DNA of 39,176 nt from HGM04593 sp964470845 (GTDB lineage Bacteria; Bacteroidota; Bacteroidia; Bacteroidales; Bacteroidaceae). The stretch spans positions 1 to 39,176 of the forward strand of contig CAYYEL010000010.1 of the NCBI GenBank assembly GCA_964470845.1, written 5' to 3'. Of the stretch, positions 17,498-25,008 are shown in pieces. Below the pieces are notes generated by a model. The model did no database searches, was not told the origin of the DNA, and saw only the letters and a program-made list of their open reading frames with translations. A program made the position numbers and the translations under genes. The first letter of the stretch is position 1. Every line of letters begins with the position of its first letter.

Positions 17498-17550
17498 ATA
17501 TTTTTTTGTTTATACTCTTTAACACTGCGAATTTAGGCATAATAAACAAG

Positions 17551-17589
17551 AAAAAAAGAGAAAATCCCCTACTAAATTGTGGGGATTTT
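17551..17589 (-). terminator. rho-independent terminator of the ilv operon
   Basis: Perfect 9-bp arms (AAAATCCCC at 17561-17569, GGGGATTTT at 17581-17589, 11-nt loop) followed on the minus strand by CTCTTTTTTT. It lies about 50 nt past the ilvC stop. A classic intrinsic terminator. Confidence 0.85.
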
Positions 17590-17640
17590 CCTATTTTGCA
17601 ATAATCGGGCAAAAAGACGATTATTGTACTTTGCGTCTGT

Positions 17641-18690
17641 TTACTTTGCCTCGTTCTCGGGACGCAGTTGACGAACAACCTCGGCAGTACGCCACATTTC
17701 ACTCTCGTGAAGCGCTTTAAGCTCCTCGTTGAGCTTCTCGCGATAGTCGGGCTGCGAGTTTGAGTCAATAGAAATCTGAGCCTCACGACCGCTCTTAACC
17801 GACTCGTAAAGTTGGTACATTACAGGCTTAATAGCATCGTGGAAAGGTCCCATCCAATCGAGAGCGCCACGCTGTGCTGTTGTCGAACAGTTAGCATACA
17901 TCCAGTCCATACCCTTTGCTGCAAACAGAGGCATAAGCGACTGTGTAAGCTCCTCGACAGTCTCGTTGAAAGCCTCAGAGGGAGTGTGTCCATTCTCGCG
18001 CAGCACCTCGTACTGAGCAAGCAAAAGTCCCTGAATAGCGCCCATAAGTGAGCCACGCTCGCCTGTAAGGTCGGAAACAGCCTCGCGCTGGAAAGTTGTC
18101 TCGAACATATAACCCGAACCGATTCCGATACCAAATGCAATCACGCGATCCATAGCCTTGCCCGTAGCATCCTGATAGATTGCGTAAGATGAGTTTAGTC
18201 CGCGGCCTTCGAGGAACATTGTACGCAATGATGTACCCGAACCCTTGGGAGCAACCATAATTACATCAACATCTGCGGGGGGGACAATGCCTGTTCTGTC
18301 GTTCCAGTTAATTCCGAAGCCGTGTGAGAAGTAAAGAGCTTTACCGGCTGTAAGATAGGGAACAACCTTAGGCCACACTGCAATCTGTGCCGCATCCGAG
18401 AGCAACATACAGATAATTGTTCCACGCTCGGCAGCCTCTTCGAGCGAGAAGAGTGTCTCACCGGGTACCCAACCGTCGCTCACAGCCTTGTCATATGTTT
18501 TTCCCTCGCGCTGACCAACAATTACATTAAAGCCATTGTCGCGCAGGTTGCAAGCCTGTCCGGGACCTTGTACACCGTAGCCCAACACTGCTATTGTCTC
18601 ATTTTTTAAAATCTCACGTGCTTTTTCAAGCGAAAATTCCTTGGGAGTGATTACATTCTCTATTACTCCACCAAAATTCATCTCTGCCAT
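17641..18690 (-). CDS. ilvC: ketol-acid reductoisomerase
   Basis: 349-aa class I enzyme that converts acetolactate or acetohydroxybutyrate to the 2,3-dihydroxy acids with NADPH and Mg2+, the second common step of Val/Leu/Ile synthesis. It has the GYGVQGPGQACNLRDNG nucleotide-binding loop (~38-54), an FSHGFGINW segment and the KARI domain (~185-330) with SDLTGERGSLMGAIQG and FNETVEELTQSL metal/substrate residues. Last gene of ilvDBNC; 36 bp follow ilvN, and an intrinsic terminator lies just beyond. ilvC enzymes can also reduce ketopantoate, overlapping with the neighbouring panE. Confidence 0.97.
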   Translation of the reverse strand: MAEMNFGGVIENVITPKEFSLEKAREILKNETIAVLGYGVQGPGQACNLRDNGFNVIVGQREGKTYDKAVSDGWVPGETLFSLEEAAERGTIICMLLSDAAQIAVWPKVVPYLTAGKALYFSHGFGINWNDRTGIVPPADVDVIMVAPKGSGTSLRTMFLEGRGLNSSYAIYQDATGKAMDRVIAFGIGIGSGYMFETTFQREAVSDLTGERGSLMGAIQGLLLAQYEVLRENGHTPSEAFNETVEELTQSLMPLFAAKGMDWMYANCSTTAQRGALDWMGPFHDAIKPVMYQLYESVKSGREAQISIDSNSQPDYREKLNEELKALHESEMWRTAEVVRQLRPENEAK

Positions 18691-18726
18691 AGTTTTTGCA
18701 ATATTTTAATGTTTATTTATAGTTTC

Positions 18727-19278
18727 TTATTCTCTTGTGCGGTTGGCATCCTCGTCAAAGACATACAGTTGCTCGGTCAGATGCTCAATAACATCGCGTG
18801 TAACGGCAATGTGTCCCGATTTTACAAATTGTAGCACGCACTCCTCGGCGGCAAACTCTTTATATAGTTTCATTATTGTTTCGGCCTTACCCGTCTGCTC
18901 TACTACCGTGTAGGTTGTATTTATCTCTATCACACGTGCATTATTATGTCTGATTATGCGCGATATTTGTTTGTTTTCCAACAGTTTGGGGGTCGATATT
19001 TTATATAATGCAACCTCAAGCAGGAAAATCTCGTCCTCGGTATAATAGTTTGCACGGAGCACATCTATCTTCTTTTCGAGACGCTTAACCACCTTTTCTA
19101 TAATCTCTTCCTCGCTCCACAGCGATAGTGTGTAACGATGTACCCCCTCTATCGACGACGAGGATACATTTAACGTCTCGATATTCATCTGGCGACGAGT
19201 AAACTCGGCTGTTACCTGATTGAGAACGCCTGCAAGATTCTCGGAATATATGATTACGGTATATAATTTCTTATCCAT
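18727..19278 (-). CDS. ilvN: acetolactate synthase small (regulatory) subunit
   Basis: 183-aa regulatory partner of IlvB. An N-terminal ACT domain (YTVIIYSENLAGVLNQVTAEFTRRQMNIETLNVSSS, ~5-75) binds branched-chain amino acids for feedback inhibition. The C-terminal ALS_ss_C-type domain (~90-165) contacts and activates the catalytic subunit. The length is typical (160-185). It begins 7 bp after ilvB and precedes ilvC, giving stoichiometric expression with the large subunit. ilvH is the equivalent name; isozyme class cannot be told. Confidence 0.95.
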   Translation of the reverse strand: MDKKLYTVIIYSENLAGVLNQVTAEFTRRQMNIETLNVSSSSIEGVHRYTLSLWSEEEIIEKVVKRLEKKIDVLRANYYTEDEIFLLEVALYKISTPKLLENKQISRIIRHNNARVIEINTTYTVVEQTGKAETIMKLYKEFAAEECVLQFVKSGHIAVTRDVIEHLTEQLYVFDEDANRTRE

Positions 19279-19285
19279 ACTCTTT

Positions 19286-20977
19286 TTACTCTAAAACCAT
19301 ATCACAAATTGAAGCTCCGGGAGGAATCATAGGCATTACATTGTCCTCTTCTTCTACCGCCACGTGCAGCAGAAAAGCCCCGGGTGTCTCTATCATTTCA
19401 CGCACTGCATCGGCAAGTTCTTCGCGTTTTACGACCAAACGCGAGGGGATTCCATAGGCCGATGCTATCATATTATAATCGGGGTTCAGCATCGGGGTAC
19501 ACGAGTAGCGATGATTGTAGAACATCTCTTGCCATTGGCGTACATTCCCCAAAAAGTTGTTATTCATAAGAATCATTTTTACCGGGGTACGCTGCTCCAT
19601 TATAGTGCCAAGTTCCTGAATATTCATCTGGAAACCTCCGTCGCCCATAAACACGCACACTGTTCTATCGGGCATTGCCATTGAAGCACCTATTGCCGCC
19701 GGTAGTCCATAGCCCATTGTACCAAGCCCTCCCGAGGTGAGGAGGCTGTGGGGACGGGTATATTTGAAATATCGGCACGCCATCATCTGATTCTGTCCGA
19801 CGTCTGTTACGAGTATCGCGCTGTTGTTTGTTGCATCGCTCACGCAGCGTGCAACCTCGCCCATCTTCAGTGGGCCTTCTTTGGGATTCAACGCCTTTTC
19901 AATAACACGCTCCTGCTCAATTGCGTCGTAGTCGGCAAAGCTGTCTATCCACTCTTTATGGTTGCCCACGGGCATAAGCTCGGTAATCAGCGGCAGCGTC
20001 TCTTTGCAATCGCCAATAACGGGAATATCGGCTTTTACACATTTATCAATCTCGGCACGGTCAATATCAAGATGAATAATCTTGGCCTGCTTGGCGTATG
20101 TTGTAAGGTCGCCTGTTACACGGTCGCTGAAACGCATACCGATGGCAATTATAACATCGGCCTGATTTGTGTTGATATTGCAACTAAGATTACCGTGCAT
20201 TCCCAACATTCCCATCGTCAGAGGGTAGTCGCTGGGGAGAGCCGAAAGTCCCATCAGAGTACGCGCTGCGGGGATATTTCCTTTTTCGAGGAATGCTTTT
20301 AGCTCTTCGTGCGCCTCACCGAGCTCTACTCCTTGTCCGATAAGAGCAAAGGGGCGCTGTGCACGACCTATAAGCTCGGCTGCGGCCCTCACTGCCTCGT
20401 CAAGAGGCTTGGGATAGGGCACGTAACTGCGTATCTTATCGACTGTTGCCGGTTCGTAGGCTACCTGCGATATTTGAGCGTTCTTTGTAAAATCGAGCAC
20501 AACAGGGCCGGGACGACCTGTGCTGGCAATATAAAATGCACGTGCCACGGCCCAAGCAATATCCTCGGCACGACGTATCTGGTAGCTCCATTTGCTTATA
20601 GGCTGTGTTACGCCCACAAGGTCAATCTCTTGAAAAGCATCCGTGCCAAGCACATTAGAGGGCACTTGTCCTGCAATGACAACAATGGGGGTGCTATCGA
20701 GAATTGCATCGCTTATTCCTGTCAATGTATTTGTTGCACCGGGGCCGCTTGTTACGATGCAGACGCCCACCCTACCCGAGCTGCGTGCATAGCCTTCGGC
20801 GGCATGCGTGGCGCCCTGTTCGTGTCGCACCAGCACCTGTCTGAAATCGTGTTTGTGGTCGTACAAAGCATCAAACACCGGCATTATAGAGCCTCCGGGA
20901 TAGCCGAATATGGTGTCAACGCCCTCGTGCATAAGTGAACGCATAAGAGCTTCGGCTCCTGTTATAATCTCTTTCAT
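19286..20977 (-). CDS. ilvB: acetolactate synthase large (catalytic) subunit
   Basis: 563-aa ThDP-dependent enzyme that condenses two pyruvates, or pyruvate with 2-ketobutyrate, at the first shared step of Val/Leu/Ile synthesis. Domains in order: N-terminal TPP-binding (GYPGGSIMPVFDALYD; RHEQGATHAAEGYARSSGRVGVC with the catalytic Glu), central FAD/CoA-like, and C-terminal TPP domain with GDGGFQMNIQEL...NNNFLGNVRQWQ (Mg2+/ThDP motif). The length is standard. It lies between ilvD (25 bp upstream) and ilvN (7 bp downstream). Confidence 0.97.
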   Translation of the reverse strand: MKEIITGAEALMRSLMHEGVDTIFGYPGGSIMPVFDALYDHKHDFRQVLVRHEQGATHAAEGYARSSGRVGVCIVTSGPGATNTLTGISDAILDSTPIVVIAGQVPSNVLGTDAFQEIDLVGVTQPISKWSYQIRRAEDIAWAVARAFYIASTGRPGPVVLDFTKNAQISQVAYEPATVDKIRSYVPYPKPLDEAVRAAAELIGRAQRPFALIGQGVELGEAHEELKAFLEKGNIPAARTLMGLSALPSDYPLTMGMLGMHGNLSCNINTNQADVIIAIGMRFSDRVTGDLTTYAKQAKIIHLDIDRAEIDKCVKADIPVIGDCKETLPLITELMPVGNHKEWIDSFADYDAIEQERVIEKALNPKEGPLKMGEVARCVSDATNNSAILVTDVGQNQMMACRYFKYTRPHSLLTSGGLGTMGYGLPAAIGASMAMPDRTVCVFMGDGGFQMNIQELGTIMEQRTPVKMILMNNNFLGNVRQWQEMFYNHRYSCTPMLNPDYNMIASAYGIPSRLVVKREELADAVREMIETPGAFLLHVAVEEEDNVMPMIPPGASICDMVLE

Positions 20978-21002
20978 CGGTTATCTGTTTTTTTGTTGTT
21001 TC

Positions 21003-22805
21003 TTAGTCTATTATTCTCACTCCGCCCTTATCGGCCGAGCTCACCATATTGGCGTATGCTCTAAGGCTCTTCGATACTACGCGGTCGCGTGTAAGGGGGA
21101 ACATTTCTCGTGCGGCAAGTTCTTCGTCGCTCAGACGCACATTTATCGTGCGGTTGGGAATGTCAATGTCGATAATGTCGCCACTGCGCAACTTGCCTAT
21201 GTTTCCTCCGGCGGCAGCCTCGGGCGAAATGTGGCCGATGCTGAGCCCCGACGTACCTCCGCTGAAGCGTCCATCGGTGATAAGGGCACACTCTTTTCCC
21301 AGATGACGCGATTTTATATAGGATGTAGGATAGAGCATCTCTTGCATTCCCGGGCCGCCTTTCGGGCCTTCATACACAATTACGACTACGTCGCCGGCCT
21401 GAACCTTGCCCCCGAGAATTCCCTCGACGGCCGCATCCTGCGAGTCGAACACTTTTGCTGTTCCTGTGAATTTCCATATACTCTCGTCAACGCCGGCTGT
21501 CTTTACCACGCAGCCGTCCTGTGCAATGTTTCCAAAAAGTATGGCAAGGCCGCCATCTTTTGTATAGGCGTGCTCAAGGTCGCGTATGCAGCCACTCTCG
21601 CGGTCGCTATCGAGTGTCTCGTACATATTGCTCTGTGCACCCATCTTGTTGCAGAATACATTTGCGGGGGCGGTACTGTATATACGCTGAGCCTCGGAGC
21701 CGATAGTGTCGGCCGTTATCGAGTAACGCTCAATATCTTCGGCAAGAGTAGCGCCATTAACACGTTTGAGCGCTGTATTCAGAAGGCCGCCCTTGGCAAG
21801 CTCGCCCATTATGCCGATGATACCACCTGCTCGTCCACAATCCTGTACGCTGTATTTTGTGGTATTCGGTGCCAATTTGCACAAGCAGGGAACAGCACGA
21901 CTGAGACGATCAATATCACTCATACAAAAATCGACTTCGGCCTCTTGTGCCACTGCCAAAAGGTGTAGGATGGTATTTGTCGAACCACCCATTGCAATAT
22001 CGAGTGTCATTGCATTGAGAAAGGCGTCGCGCACTGCAATACTGCGCGGAAGCACACTCTCATCACCCTCGTCGTAGTATTTTAGGGCATTTGTTACAAT
22101 CTGTTTGGCTGCATCCTTGAGCAACTGCACACGGTTGGTGTGTGTAGCAAGAATTGTGCCGTTTCCGGGCAAGGAGAGGCCGATAGCCTCGGTCAATGAA
22201 TTCATTGAGTTGGCCGTGAACATACCCGAGCAGCATCCGCATCCGGGACACGAGCGCCTCTCAACCTCGGCAAGCTCCTCATCGCTGACGCTTGTATCGG
22301 CAGCCTTTACCATTGCCGATATAAGGTCGAGGTTCTGTCCCTGCCACGTTCCCTTCTCCATAGGGCCACCCGAAACAAACACTGTTGGAATATTCAAACG
22401 CATTGAGGCCATTAACATTCCCGGGGTTATCTTATCGCAGTTCGAAATACATACAAGCGCATCTACTTTGTGGGCGTTGCACATATACTCGACGCTGTCG
22501 GCTATAATGTCGCGCGAGGGTAGCGAATAGAGCATTCCATCGTGTCCCATTGCAATTCCGTCATCAATGGCTATGGTATTAAACTCAGCCGCATAGCACC
22601 CGAGTTTCTCAATCTCCTGTTTAACAATCTGTCCCGCCTCGTGCAGATGTGTGTGTCCGGGAACAAGCTGTGTAAAAGAGTTTGCAATTCCAATTATCGG
22701 CTTGCCAAACATTTCTCGTTTCATTCCGTTGGCAATCCAAAGGGCGCGGGCTCCTGCCATACGACGTCCCTCGGTACACTGTGCGCTTCTTAATTTTATT
22801 TTCAT
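21003..22805 (-). CDS. ilvD: dihydroxy-acid dehydratase
   Basis: 600-aa iron-sulfur dehydratase of the IlvD/Edd family, converting 2,3-dihydroxy acids to 2-keto acids (third common step), including 2-ketoisovalerate. Cluster-ligand cysteines appear in CISNCDKITPGM and RRSCPGCGCCSGMFTANSMN. A conserved C-terminal DGRFSGGTSGLSIGHISPEAA is also visible. Length 600 fits the 4Fe-4S type (610-620 aa) slightly better than the shorter 2Fe-2S class, but cluster type is not decided. First gene of ilvDBNC. The ATG at 22805 lies ~96 nt after the attenuator U-tract, so its expression depends on read-through. Confidence 0.96.
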   Translation of the reverse strand: MKIKLRSAQCTEGRRMAGARALWIANGMKREMFGKPIIGIANSFTQLVPGHTHLHEAGQIVKQEIEKLGCYAAEFNTIAIDDGIAMGHDGMLYSLPSRDIIADSVEYMCNAHKVDALVCISNCDKITPGMLMASMRLNIPTVFVSGGPMEKGTWQGQNLDLISAMVKAADTSVSDEELAEVERRSCPGCGCCSGMFTANSMNSLTEAIGLSLPGNGTILATHTNRVQLLKDAAKQIVTNALKYYDEGDESVLPRSIAVRDAFLNAMTLDIAMGGSTNTILHLLAVAQEAEVDFCMSDIDRLSRAVPCLCKLAPNTTKYSVQDCGRAGGIIGIMGELAKGGLLNTALKRVNGATLAEDIERYSITADTIGSEAQRIYSTAPANVFCNKMGAQSNMYETLDSDRESGCIRDLEHAYTKDGGLAILFGNIAQDGCVVKTAGVDESIWKFTGTAKVFDSQDAAVEGILGGKVQAGDVVVIVYEGPKGGPGMQEMLYPTSYIKSRHLGKECALITDGRFSGGTSGLSIGHISPEAAAGGNIGKLRSGDIIDIDIPNRTINVRLSDEELAAREMFPLTRDRVVSKSLRAYANMVSSADKGGVRIID

Positions 22806-22901
22806 AACATTTTTATATTGTGCCTTGATGCCTCAATGCGCGTGCTGAAGAATGACAACACTTTTACATTATATCGAACATCCGCGGCCTCATCTGTTTA
22901 T

Positions 22902-22935
22902 AAAAAAAAGCCCTTCTCATATTACAGAGAAAGGC
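22902..22935 (-). terminator. attenuator terminator in the ilv leader
   Basis: On the minus strand GCCTTTCTC (22935-22927) pairs with GAGAAGGGC (22918-22910), 9 bp including one U-G, with an 8-nt loop and eight Us (22909-22902). It lies ~26 nt after the leader peptide stop and ~97 nt before the ilvD ATG. A textbook intrinsic terminator placed before the first structural gene. Confidence 0.88.
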
Positions 22936-23023
22936 ATCTATTTCAGATACATAGCCAATCTCATCCCACTGTTTCCGATAGGACGACAATAGCGTTAATA
23001 ATGACTGAATTATTATATTGGCT
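22933..23023 (-). promoter_or_regulatory. alternative RNA pairings of the ilv attenuator
   Basis: Segment 1, AGCCAAT within leader codons 3-5 (23023-23017), is complementary to segment 2, ATTGGCT (22959-22953). Segment 2 and the bases after it can instead pair with segment 3 (GGC with GCC, 22956-22954 with 22935-22933, and ATCT with AGAT, 22939-22936 with 22948-22945). That would take the first three bases of the terminator stem. The 1:2 pairing is 7 bp and perfect; the 2:3 pairing is short (3+4 bp with a bulge). This matches the 1:2 / 2:3 / 3:4 logic of amino-acid attenuators, but stabilities were not computed. Confidence 0.55.
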
Positions 23024-23029
23024 GTGCAT
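22961..23029 (-). CDS. ilvL: ilv operon leader peptide
   Basis: 22-residue ORF from ATG at 23029 to TGA at 22961. Residues 9-17 read VIINAIVVL, and with V21 eight of 22 residues are branched-chain amino acids. A Shine-Dalgarno-like AAAAAGGA ends 6 nt before the ATG, and the promoter -7 box lies ~26 nt upstream, so it is the first ORF of the transcript. The stop falls just ahead of the terminator hairpin, as in ilv/leu attenuators of other phyla: ribosome stalling on Ile/Val codons would let the terminator be bypassed. The symbol ilvL is used by analogy. A second frame here is also Ile/Leu-rich but would start upstream of the promoter and run through the terminator. Confidence 0.8.
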   Translation of the reverse strand: MHSQYNNSVIINAIVVLSETVG

Positions 23030-23054
23030 AAAAATTCCTTTTTCTTAACAGCTG

Positions 23055-23085
23055 CGAATGTAATGCAATTTTTCTGCATCACAAA
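23055..23085 (-). promoter_or_regulatory. promoter of the ilv operon
   Basis: Minus-strand TTTG (23085-23082), 19-bp spacer, TACATTCG (23062-23055). Matches the Bacteroidetes consensus and places the start of transcription near 23048, ~19 nt before the leader peptide ATG. Confidence 0.75.
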
Positions 23086-23201
23086 GCAAAAAGCAAAAAA
23101 AATAGCAGAATAAATATCAAAAAATCATTTTTTACTCAAAAGTTCAAATAAAATCACAGCCAAAAAGGAGTTTTTGGGCTAAAAAGGGTTGCACAAAGGT
23201 T

Positions 23202-23269
23202 AAAAAAACATAATCCGCGCTGTTTTTAGAAATTTAAACAACTTCTTACAATATGCAGCGAGGATTATG
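23202..23269 (-). terminator. terminator of panE
   Basis: Arms CATAATCC-G-CGCTG (23209-23222) and CAGCG-A-GGATTATG (23256-23269) pair over 14 nt with one mismatch around a 33-nt loop. On the minus strand seven Us (23208-23202) follow. It lies 46 nt past the panE stop. The loop contains a TTGTTTAAATTTCT copy of the dispersed A/T-rich motif. Confidence 0.75.
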
Positions 23270-23314
23270 CGTTTCAATTACCTGTTTCGTTTTTTTTATG
23301 AAAAATGGGATAGT

Positions 23315-24319
23315 TTAAACAAAAAATTTAAGATTGCCGAACGACGGTGTCAGTTCGCCATTCTCTATCTTGTGTATAATACTTACCACTGCATCATTCA
23401 TCGGTGTGGGGACGGACACTTTCCTGCCGAATGCACTTACTACCCCGTTAATTGCATCAACCTCGGTTTTTTTACCTTTTTCAAGGTCTTGCAGCATACT
23501 CGCTTTCAACAACGCGTGCTTGCGTATGGCAATCGGTATTATAAAGAACGAAAAAGCCTTTTTTATTCGATTCTTATAATCGAGCAGCTTGACAATATCC
23601 TTGCCCTGCACGGGTTCTATTTTAATATTTCCGGCTGCGCACACATCTATGCACTCTTTTATAAGCGCTTGCACCACGCATCGCGAAGCCTTGTTGCCGG
23701 CCGCCTCACCGAATGTGCAGCCCAGCACTGCGCTCATTCCCGAAAATGCCGAGTTTATGAGCAGTTTACTCCAGCGCGAACCTATGAAATTATGGTCAAT
23801 CTCGACGCGTCCCATCTTCTCAAGCAACAGTTTAACATCGGTAATATGAGCATTGGGCTGCGACTGCAAAGAGCCCAACGAGAAACTAAGCGAGCCGGGA
23901 GCACTTGTAAGCTCGCACACTCCGGGTGAGGTCATTGTAGCACCCCAAGCAACGGTGCAACCAAGCACACGCTCGTCGCCCACAATCTCGCCTATCTGCA
24001 ATTCGGGGATTCCATTTTGCAGCGTTACTATCACTCCGTCGGCTGCAAGAAAATTCTTCAGATAGGCAACAACCTCGTCATTCTGCTGTTGCTTGGTCAT
24101 AAGAAATATAATATCGTACTCGCCCGACATTTCATCGGGGGTATATGCTGTTACCTTTTGTGTAAAATTAACCGTGCCCGTAATTGTCGCCCCACGCGTG
24201 CGCAACGCCTCGACGTGTGCCTTGTTACGGTTTATAAGTTCTATTTCTCCACCATTTTTTGTAATGTATGCGCCTAAGATTGTTCCCAATGAACCTGCGC
24301 CATATATTGCAGCTCTCAT
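23315..24319 (-). CDS. panE: 2-dehydropantoate 2-reductase (ketopantoate reductase)
   Basis: 334-aa NADPH enzyme of the ApbA/PanE family that reduces ketopantoate to pantoate for pantothenate/CoA. N-terminal Rossmann loop YGAGSLGT (6-13), LQNGIPE in the cofactor domain, and the catalytic SRWSKLLINSAFSGMSAV helix (the Lys is the family's general acid) at ~185-202. The C-terminal ApbA_C domain contains a conserved KTEVDAINGVV. It has its own promoter (TTG-N20-TAACTTTG) and terminator. Its position next to ilvDBNC is notable because 2-ketoisovalerate from IlvD is the precursor of ketopantoate. The family includes close paralogues, so substrate certainty is moderate. Confidence 0.85.
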   Translation of the reverse strand: MRAAIYGAGSLGTILGAYITKNGGEIELINRNKAHVEALRTRGATITGTVNFTQKVTAYTPDEMSGEYDIIFLMTKQQQNDEVVAYLKNFLAADGVIVTLQNGIPELQIGEIVGDERVLGCTVAWGATMTSPGVCELTSAPGSLSFSLGSLQSQPNAHITDVKLLLEKMGRVEIDHNFIGSRWSKLLINSAFSGMSAVLGCTFGEAAGNKASRCVVQALIKECIDVCAAGNIKIEPVQGKDIVKLLDYKNRIKKAFSFFIIPIAIRKHALLKASMLQDLEKGKKTEVDAINGVVSAFGRKVSVPTPMNDAVVSIIHKIENGELTPSFGNLKFFV

Positions 24320-24347
24320 ACTATGTTTATTATATTTAAAGATTGTA

Positions 24348-24378
24348 CAAAGTTAGCAACATCTGTTCATTTTAGCAA
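24348..24378 (-). promoter_or_regulatory. promoter of panE
   Basis: Minus-strand TTG (24378-24376), 20-bp spacer, TAACTTTG (24355-24348), 29 bp before the panE ATG. Confidence 0.7.
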
Positions 24379-24415
24379 CCATTGTGCAACATTTTGTACC
24401 ACGGACGCAACAATT

Positions 24416-24455
24416 CGGGCGTCGGCAATATGCAATAAATGCCTGCCGACGCCCG
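24416..24455 (-). terminator. terminator of the padR-pspC operon
   Basis: Perfect 12-bp GC-rich arms CGGGCGTCGGCA (24416-24427) and TGCCGACGCCCG (24444-24455) with a 16-nt loop, 56 nt past the DUF4252-like stop. A weak U-rich tail (AATTGTTG) follows on the minus strand. Confidence 0.65.
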
Positions 24456-24510
24456 CTCCAATTATTATTAACAAGAAAAAGAGTTTCTGTTACCGTGCTT
24501 TTGTCTATTG

Positions 24511-24996
24511 TTAAAAATTGAGCAACGAGTTTAGAATATCATTATCACTCTCGACCTCGATGAAGCCGCTATTATCCTCGCCGCGCATCAGAATAAGTAT
24601 TTTTATATATCCTTTACATTTTTCGAGATAAATGCCGAAGGGCTCGTCATTGTCGTCCAGTTGCAAGAATCCCTCGTAGCCACGGGGGACAGCCTCTTGA
24701 GCCTCCCGGGCAAAGCCTCTTTTAACATCGGACGAGCATTTATCCAATTGTAAAACACGCACCTTCTTAATACCTTTTTCTTTCATCTTGGCTACGAAAG
24801 AATCAAAAGCATCGACCTCCTCGCCATCCCTCTCTTCGGTAACTTTTACATTTCCGAATTTCTGCAATTCCTCTATTGAAGCAGCATATACTGCACCATC
24901 AGTTTTTTTGTATTTGCGCACCAAACGGTCGAGGCCGTCGGCATTAGCCGAGACTGCCGCAAACAACATTATCAGTATAAAAAATATTCTGTTCAT
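24511..24996 (-). CDS. DUF4252-like exported protein
   Basis: 161-aa protein with a signal peptide (1-19, AVSANA). The mature part (LDRLVRKYKKTDGAVYAASIEELQKFG, KKVRVLQLD, and a C-terminal YIKILILMRGEDNSGFIEVESDND) has the layout of DUF4252: an N-terminal helix, then a beta domain ending in a hydrophobic strand pair. DUF4252 proteins accompany envelope-stress or sigma-factor genes in Bacteroidetes and have no known biochemistry. Assignment is tentative, made by pattern only. It begins 12 bp after the second pspC-like gene stop and is the last gene of the padR operon. Confidence 0.6.
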   Translation of the reverse strand: MNRIFFILIMLFAAVSANADGLDRLVRKYKKTDGAVYAASIEELQKFGNVKVTEERDGEEVDAFDSFVAKMKEKGIKKVRVLQLDKCSSDVKRGFAREAQEAVPRGYEGFLQLDDNDEPFGIYLEKCKGYIKILILMRGEDNSGFIEVESDNDILNSLLNF

Positions 24997-25008
24997 AGTA
25001 CAATTTAT

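Noticed and set aside
20910..21968. 352-codon plus-strand ORF
   Set aside because: Antisense to ilvD and the start of ilvB; Cys/His-rich shadow without family features.
22864..23082. Alternative 72-codon leader frame with Ile/Leu runs
   Set aside because: Although Ile/Leu-rich, it would start upstream of the -7 box and read through the terminator, so it cannot be the leader peptide of the transcript from 23055. The 22-codon frame with a Shine-Dalgarno is preferred.
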